Below, piece after piece: positions 60,214-64,000 of a DNA stretch of 64,000 bases. Under the pieces are notes generated by a model. That model made no database searches. It was not told the origin of the DNA and was given only the letters and a program-made list of their open reading frames with translations. Each line of letters starts with the position of its first letter. Position 1 is the first letter of the stretch. Source of the stretch: Streptomyces sp. Ru73 (lineage in GTDB: Bacteria > Actinomycetota > Actinomycetes > Streptomycetales > Streptomycetaceae); assembly GCF_002920575.1 (NCBI RefSeq), contig NZ_PQSQ01000012.1, forward strand, positions 1-64,000. Reading direction: 5' to 3'. Both the position numbers and the translations under genes were made by a program.

Positions 60214-60301
60214 CGGTCTCCCCTCCCGTACGCCGCGGTCCGCCCGGCCGGGCCGGGATGCTACCGCCGCGGCACGCCGCGTGCGGCCGGTGCGGCCGAG
60301 G

Positions 60302-60365
60302 GGGCCCATGGTCGCCCGGGTTGGGTCCCAGGGCCCATGACCGGGACGGTTTCCGGCCGTAGGTT
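60302..60365 (+). promoter_or_regulatory. Candidate prepilin-peptidase promoter with shared pilus element
   Basis: GGGCCCATG occurs at 60302-60310 and 60331-60339. The full element (CCCGGG, TTGGG, GGGCCCATG, CCGGG; 60315-60345) matches the one before flp and overlaps a TGACCG -35-like hexamer (60338-60343), with TAGGTT 16 bases later (60360-60365). Transcription would start near the GTG at 60372, giving a leaderless mRNA. Confidence 0.5.
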
Positions 60366-60371
60366 CAAGGG

Positions 60372-61205
60372 GTGCATCCGCTCCTGACCGTCCTCGCCGC
60401 CGGGTACGGCGCCGCCGCCGGGCTGCTCGTGCCGCGCGCCGCGTACCGGCTGGCCGTCGAGCCCGAGGAGGACCGGCGTGCGACGTGCCCGCGGGGGCAC
60501 CTGATCACCGGCCCGGCGCGCGGCTGGCTCGGCCTCGCCCGCTGTCCGGACGGCGCGGGCGTGCCGCGGGGCGCCGAGGCGGCGCTCGCCGCGGCCGACG
60601 GCGCCACGCCCGGCACCGTCCCCGTGCCGGCCCCGCCGGTCCCCGCGCCCTGCCGTGCCTACGGCCCCGCGCGTACCGCCGCGCCGCTCGTCACCGCGGT
60701 GGCCTGCGCGCTGCTGGCCGCGGCCGCCGGGCCCCGGCCCGAGCTGGCCGTGTGGCTGCTGCTCGCGCCGGTCGCGGTGCTGCTGGCGACGGTCGACGCG
60801 GCCGTGCACCGGCTGCCGGACGTGCTGACGCTGCCGGCCGCCGGGGCCGTCGCCGCGCTCCTCGGGGCCGCCGCGCTGCTGCCCGGCCACCGCGGCTCGT
60901 GGACCGGCGCGCTGCTGGGCGGGGCCGCGCTCACCGCCGGGTACTTCGTGCTGTTCCTCATCCGGCCCGACGGGCTGGGCTTCGGGGACGTGAAGCTGGC
61001 ACTGACGCTGGGCGTCGTGCTCGGCTGGTACGGCTGGGGCGTGCTCTTCCTGGGCGCCTTCGCCGGCTTCCTGCTGGGCTCGGTCTACGGCGTCGGAATG
61101 ATCATCGTGCGGCGCGCCGGCCGGAAGTCCGCGCTGCCCTTCGGCCCGTTCATGGCGCTCGGCGCGCTGCTCGGCCTGCTGCTCGGGGCGTACGGCGCCG
61201 GGTGA
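60372..61205 (+). CDS. Prepilin peptidase (type IV / Tad type)
   Basis: An inner-membrane aspartic protease that removes the leader of the Flp pilin and TadE-like pseudopilins. The 277-residue protein has eight or so hydrophobic segments and the two catalytic aspartates: LLATVDAAVHRLPDVLTLP (near residue 145) and GLGFGDVKLALTLG (the GxGD motif, near 203). The N-terminal cysteine region is short (CPRGHL, RCPDG). GTG start at 60372, probably without a leader. It is unlinked from the main operon by the OmpA, Imm52 and DUF192 genes. Confidence 0.9.
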   Translation: MHPLLTVLAAGYGAAAGLLVPRAAYRLAVEPEEDRRATCPRGHLITGPARGWLGLARCPDGAGVPRGAEAALAAADGATPGTVPVPAPPVPAPCRAYGPARTAAPLVTAVACALLAAAAGPRPELAVWLLLAPVAVLLATVDAAVHRLPDVLTLPAAGAVAALLGAAALLPGHRGSWTGALLGGAALTAGYFVLFLIRPDGLGFGDVKLALTLGVVLGWYGWGVLFLGAFAGFLLGSVYGVGMIIVRRAGRKSALPFGPFMALGALLGLLLGAYGAG

Positions 61206-61977
61206 GGCCCCGGCGGCGCCGCGGCCCCGTGGGGCAACAGGGGTAATTGCGCGGCGCGAGAAGGGAAGTTGGCCGGGAAGATAGTACATATGGGGGGTAT
61301 GTGCCCTATGGTCGTTTCCGCACCGCTCGCACGCGGTCGGCTGGAAGCGCATCACGCGGTCCGCTCATCCGCTCCCGACGGGGCGGGGGCGGTCCGGGGT
61401 GACGAGCCACCAGCTGGCGCGCGGGACGCCGGCGCGGTGCTGCCCGGCAGGGCAGACCCTGAGGACGTGACGATTGGGGGCCGCGAGGACCGAGACGGAA
61501 CGACCTTTCGACGACCGGCAGAGTCCATGCAGGAACCGGGCGAGTCAGGTACGACCACCGGGAAGTCCGGTCATGCCTCGCGCTCCGGGTGCGCCGCACC
61601 GCACTCGGAGCGCTTTCCCTTTTCCTCTGCGTATACGGCCGTGCTCTCCGTACGACCGTTCCCGGCCGGGCCGCCGTCAAGTCGGTGACAGTACGGATGT
61701 CGCTCCTCCGGGCTATCCGTACCGGGCCGGGCGAGAGGTGTGTCACGTGGCGCGGGCCGCTCCGCACGCGGGACCCGGCGCCGCCCGGAACAAGATCAAT
61801 CGGGGCGCCGGGCCCGGCATGGGGCGGTCGACGGGGGGTGAATGCAAGATCATGAGCGGTATTCGCACTCCGTTTCCGGCCTTGTCCCGCTACTTGATCA
61901 ACTTCGCGACGCGCGGGCTGACCGCCGCTGATGCGCGAACCACGCCTCGTACGGGGTTATGGTGGGAACCCCCCCTC
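61206..61977. other. Unassigned 770-base region
   Basis: Several short frames exist on both strands but none has a believable domain or ribosome site. Notable features are a hairpin ACATA-N7-TATGT near 61287, AT-rich for this genome, and a 6-bp hairpin GGGGTT/AACCCC (61953-61972) just before a strong terminator. A non-coding RNA transcribed on the plus strand is possible; the start is not visible. The reading frame from ATG 61855 runs straight through the terminator, so it is not a credible gene. Confidence 0.5.
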
Positions 61978-62017
61978 GGGCCGGTCCGTATCCCCCCCCA
62001 CGGACCGGCCCGCTTTT
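61978..62017 (+). terminator. Rho-independent terminator with T-run
   Basis: GGGCCGGTCCGT (61978-61989) pairs perfectly over 12 bp with ACGGACCGGCCC (62000-62011), followed by GCTTTTCTTTT. The T-run is on the plus strand, so it ends a plus-strand transcript; the nearest plus-strand gene stop is at 61205. It is the most canonical terminator in this window. Confidence 0.9.
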
Positions 62018-62072
62018 CTTTTCCGCCCCTCCGGCGGGCCCGGGCCCCCGCCCGCCGGAGGGGCGGCGCGGG

Positions 62073-63110
62073 TCAGCTCCGCTTGGCCCAGATGTTCACG
62101 CCCTCCGTCGAGACCGCGAATTCGTCGATCTCGGCCAGCTCGGCGTCGGTGAGCTTCTCGCCGCCGAGCGCGGCGACGTTCGCCTCCAGCTGTGCCACGC
62201 TGCTCGCGCCGATCAGCGCCGAGGTCATCCGCTCGTCCCGCAGCACCCAGGACAGCGCGAGCTGGGCGAGGGACTGGCCGCGGCGCGCGGCGATCTCGTT
62301 CAGGCCGCGCAGCCGCCGCACGACGTCCTCGGAGAGCAGGTTCGGGTCCAGCGACTTGCCCTGCGAGGCACGCGAGCCCTCGGGGATGCCGTTCAGGTAC
62401 TTGTCAGTGAGCATGCCCTGGGCCAGCGGCGCGAAGGAGATGCAGCCCATGCCGGCCGCCTCCAGGGTGTCCAGCAGCCCGTCCTCCTCGGTCCAGCGGT
62501 TGATCATGCTGTACGAGGGCTGGTGGATCAGCGCGCGCACGCCCATTTCCCGCAGAATGCGGGCCGCCTCACGGGTCTGCGCGGAGTTGTAGGAGGAAAC
62601 GCCCACATACAGGGCCTTGCCCTGCTGCACCGCGGAAGCCAGTGCGCCCATCGTCTCCTCGAGCGGAGTGTCCGGGTCGAATCGGTGCGAGTAGAAGATG
62701 TCGACGTAATCGACGCCCATCCGGCGAAGTGAGGCGTCCAGCGACGAGAGCAGGTATTTCCGGGAACCCCATTCTCCGTACGGACCGGGGTGCATCAGAT
62801 ATCCGGCCTTCGTGGAAAGGATCATTTCGTCCCGGTAGCGCCGGAAGTCCTGCGCGAAGATCTTCCCGAAGTTCAGCTCGGCGGAACCGGGCGGCGGGCC
62901 GTAGTTGTTCGCCAGGTCGAAGTGGGTGATGCCCAGGTCGAAGGCGCGCCGCAGGATCGCGCGCTGGGACTCCAGGGTCCGGTCGTCGCCGAAGTTGTGC
63001 CACAGGCCGAGGGAGATCGCGGGGAGTTTCAGTCCGCTCCGGCCGGTCCGGCGGTACTCCATGGAGTCGTACCGGGAATCATCGGCCCGGTAGCCGTAGG
63101 TGTCAGTCAT
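62073..63110 (-). CDS. Aldo/keto reductase (L-glyceraldehyde-3-phosphate reductase / YghZ type)
   Basis: A 345-residue NADPH-dependent TIM-barrel reductase. The catalytic tetrad region is visible: ITHFDLANNYGPPPGSAELN (Asp and Tyr), ILSTKAGYLMHPGPYGEWGS (Lys) and VDIFYSHRFDPDTPLEET (His); the C-terminal NADP-binding helix is ALIGASSVAQLEANVAAL. The N-terminal EYRRTGRSGLKLPAISLGLW and GPYGEWGSRKYL segments are those of the YghZ/MgrA subgroup, which reduces L-glyceraldehyde-3-phosphate and toxic aldehydes. It is divergent from the prenyltransferase gene. Confidence 0.9.
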   Translation of the reverse strand: MTDTYGYRADDSRYDSMEYRRTGRSGLKLPAISLGLWHNFGDDRTLESQRAILRRAFDLGITHFDLANNYGPPPGSAELNFGKIFAQDFRRYRDEMILSTKAGYLMHPGPYGEWGSRKYLLSSLDASLRRMGVDYVDIFYSHRFDPDTPLEETMGALASAVQQGKALYVGVSSYNSAQTREAARILREMGVRALIHQPSYSMINRWTEEDGLLDTLEAAGMGCISFAPLAQGMLTDKYLNGIPEGSRASQGKSLDPNLLSEDVVRRLRGLNEIAARRGQSLAQLALSWVLRDERMTSALIGASSVAQLEANVAALGGEKLTDAELAEIDEFAVSTEGVNIWAKRS

Positions 63111-63233
63111 GCGCTCTCCTTATCACGGAGTTGTGACACACCTGATTGGGTCATTGCCACTCCTGAGAAGTAAAGTTGCGGACTTGAGGCGACGGGGGCG
63201 ACCGCCAAATGGCACGGAGGGGCTGGACCACAC

Positions 63234-64000
63234 ATGCTGCGATCTTCCGGGATGGGTATCCCCTATCCCCCCGTTGTGCGGGAGTTCGTGTACAAGCTGT
63301 ACGAACGCCGTGTGGAGCGCCGGCTGGACCACTCCCAGGTGCCCAAGCACATCGGCGTCATCCTGGACGGCAACCGCCGCTGGGCCCGTGCCGACGGCCG
63401 GACCACCGAGCAGGGGCACCAGGCCGGCGCGGCGAAGATCGAAGAGATGCTCGGCTGGTGCGCGGAGACCGACGTCGAGGTCGTCACGCTGTGGATGCTC
63501 TCCACCGACAACCTCGACCGGCCGGAGAAGGAGCTGAAGCCGCTCCTCGGCATCATCGAGAACACCGTGCGGCGGCTGGCGGCCGACGGCCGCTGGCGGG
63601 TGCACCACGTCGGCAACCGTGACCTGCTCCCCGCCGGCACCCAGCGGGTGCTGAAGGAGGCCGAGGAGGCCACCGACGACATCAGCGGCATCGTCGTCAA
63701 CGTGGCGGTCGGCTACGGCGGCCGGCAGGAGATCGCGGACGCGGTCCGCTCGCTGCTGCTGGACGAGGCCGCCCGGGGCGCCTCCGTCGAGGAGATCGCC
63801 GACGGCGTCGACATCGACAAGATCTCCGAGCACCTCTACACCCGCGGCCAGCCGGACCCGGACCTGGTGATCCGGACCAGCGGCGAGCAGCGGCTGTCCG
63901 GCTTCATGCTGTGGCAGAGCGCCCACTCGGAGTACTACTTCTGCGAGGTCTTCTGGCCCGCCTTCCGCAAGGTGGACTTCCTCCGCGCCCTGCGTGACTA
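63234..64000 (+). CDS. uppS: Isoprenyl transferase (cis-prenyl diphosphate synthase), C-terminus cut off
   Basis: The gene runs off the right edge; 255 codons are visible. The enzyme condenses isopentenyl diphosphate onto an allylic diphosphate to make the polyprenyl carrier lipid. The diagnostic motif VPKHIGVILDGNRRWARADG (catalytic Asp) is near residue 45, followed by the helix GHQAGAAKIEEMLGWCAETD; the C-terminal RTSGEQRLSGFMLWQSAHSE and YYFCEVFWP are conserved. The ATG at 63234 starts MLRSSGMGIPYPPVVREFVY; a second ATG at 63252 is possible. Streptomyces have more than one such gene, so the chain length is uncertain. Confidence 0.93.
   Translation, partial: MLRSSGMGIPYPPVVREFVYKLYERRVERRLDHSQVPKHIGVILDGNRRWARADGRTTEQGHQAGAAKIEEMLGWCAETDVEVVTLWMLSTDNLDRPEKELKPLLGIIENTVRRLAADGRWRVHHVGNRDLLPAGTQRVLKEAEEATDDISGIVVNVAVGYGGRQEIADAVRSLLLDEAARGASVEEIADGVDIDKISEHLYTRGQPDPDLVIRTSGEQRLSGFMLWQSAHSEYYFCEVFWPAFRKVDFLRALRD

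Noticed and set aside
61855..61977. A small gene starting MSGIRTPFPALSRYLINFAT
   Set aside because: No stop codon occurs before the strong terminator; the frame continues antisense into the aldo/keto reductase gene.

Overview
This window is chromosomal DNA of an actinomycete, almost certainly a Streptomyces or close relative. The evidence is the very high GC content with G/C third positions, frequent GTG starts, only two TTA codons in recognisable genes, a mycothiol-dependent detoxification enzyme, a DrrAB-type exporter and a gene order typical of Streptomyces cores. No insertion sequence, prophage, tRNA, rRNA or CRISPR array was seen.

Layout. Positions 1-12.5 kb hold housekeeping and signalling genes: the start of a propionyl-CoA carboxylase beta subunit, birA, a class III adenylate cyclase, an enoyl-CoA hydratase, a GAF-GGDEF diguanylate cyclase, hutH, a cell-wall-anchored-looking protein, an L,D-transpeptidase lipoprotein, a DUF2786 protein, a methyltransferase and an SDR-like protein. 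Positions 12.5-24 kb hold msrA, cystathionine gamma-synthase, a sigma factor coupled to a small membrane protein, a MarR regulator, threonine dehydratase, a DrrAB exporter, greA and mca. Positions 24-36.5 kb hold a 1088-residue NB-ARC/TPR protein, a YyaL-type thioredoxin-fold protein, a quinone-oxidoreductase-like enzyme, a hemolysin III protein, GTP-dependent PEP carboxykinase and an aminotransferase. Several spacers here carry short tandem or degenerate repeats.

Positions 36.7-43.9 kb hold a six-gene block: deacylase, PLP deaminase/dehydratase, PfkB kinase, IclR regulator, RidA and GntP permease. It would usually be labelled D-amino-acid metabolism. Together the six families fit uptake and breakdown of an N-acetylated amino-sugar acid better (N-acetyl-glucosaminate to glucosaminate to 2-keto-3-deoxygluconate to its phosphate). 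A GH18 chitinase with a DasR-type operator lies just beyond, so an oxidative chitin-degradation locus is a testable idea.

Positions 46.6-61.2 kb form a Tad/Flp pilus locus: cpaB, tadZ, two TadE-like pseudopilins, tadA, tadB, tadC, a histidine kinase and an unusual response regulator, the Flp pilin, a TadG-like protein, a lipoprotein, an OmpA-domain protein, a putative immunity protein, a DUF192 protein and a prepilin peptidase. The only two TTA codons seen are in this region, which suggests bldA-dependent expression. A shared 31-nt element lies at the -35 position in front of both the pilin and the prepilin peptidase genes, which suggests co-regulation. The window ends with an aldo/keto reductase and a truncated cis-prenyltransferase gene.
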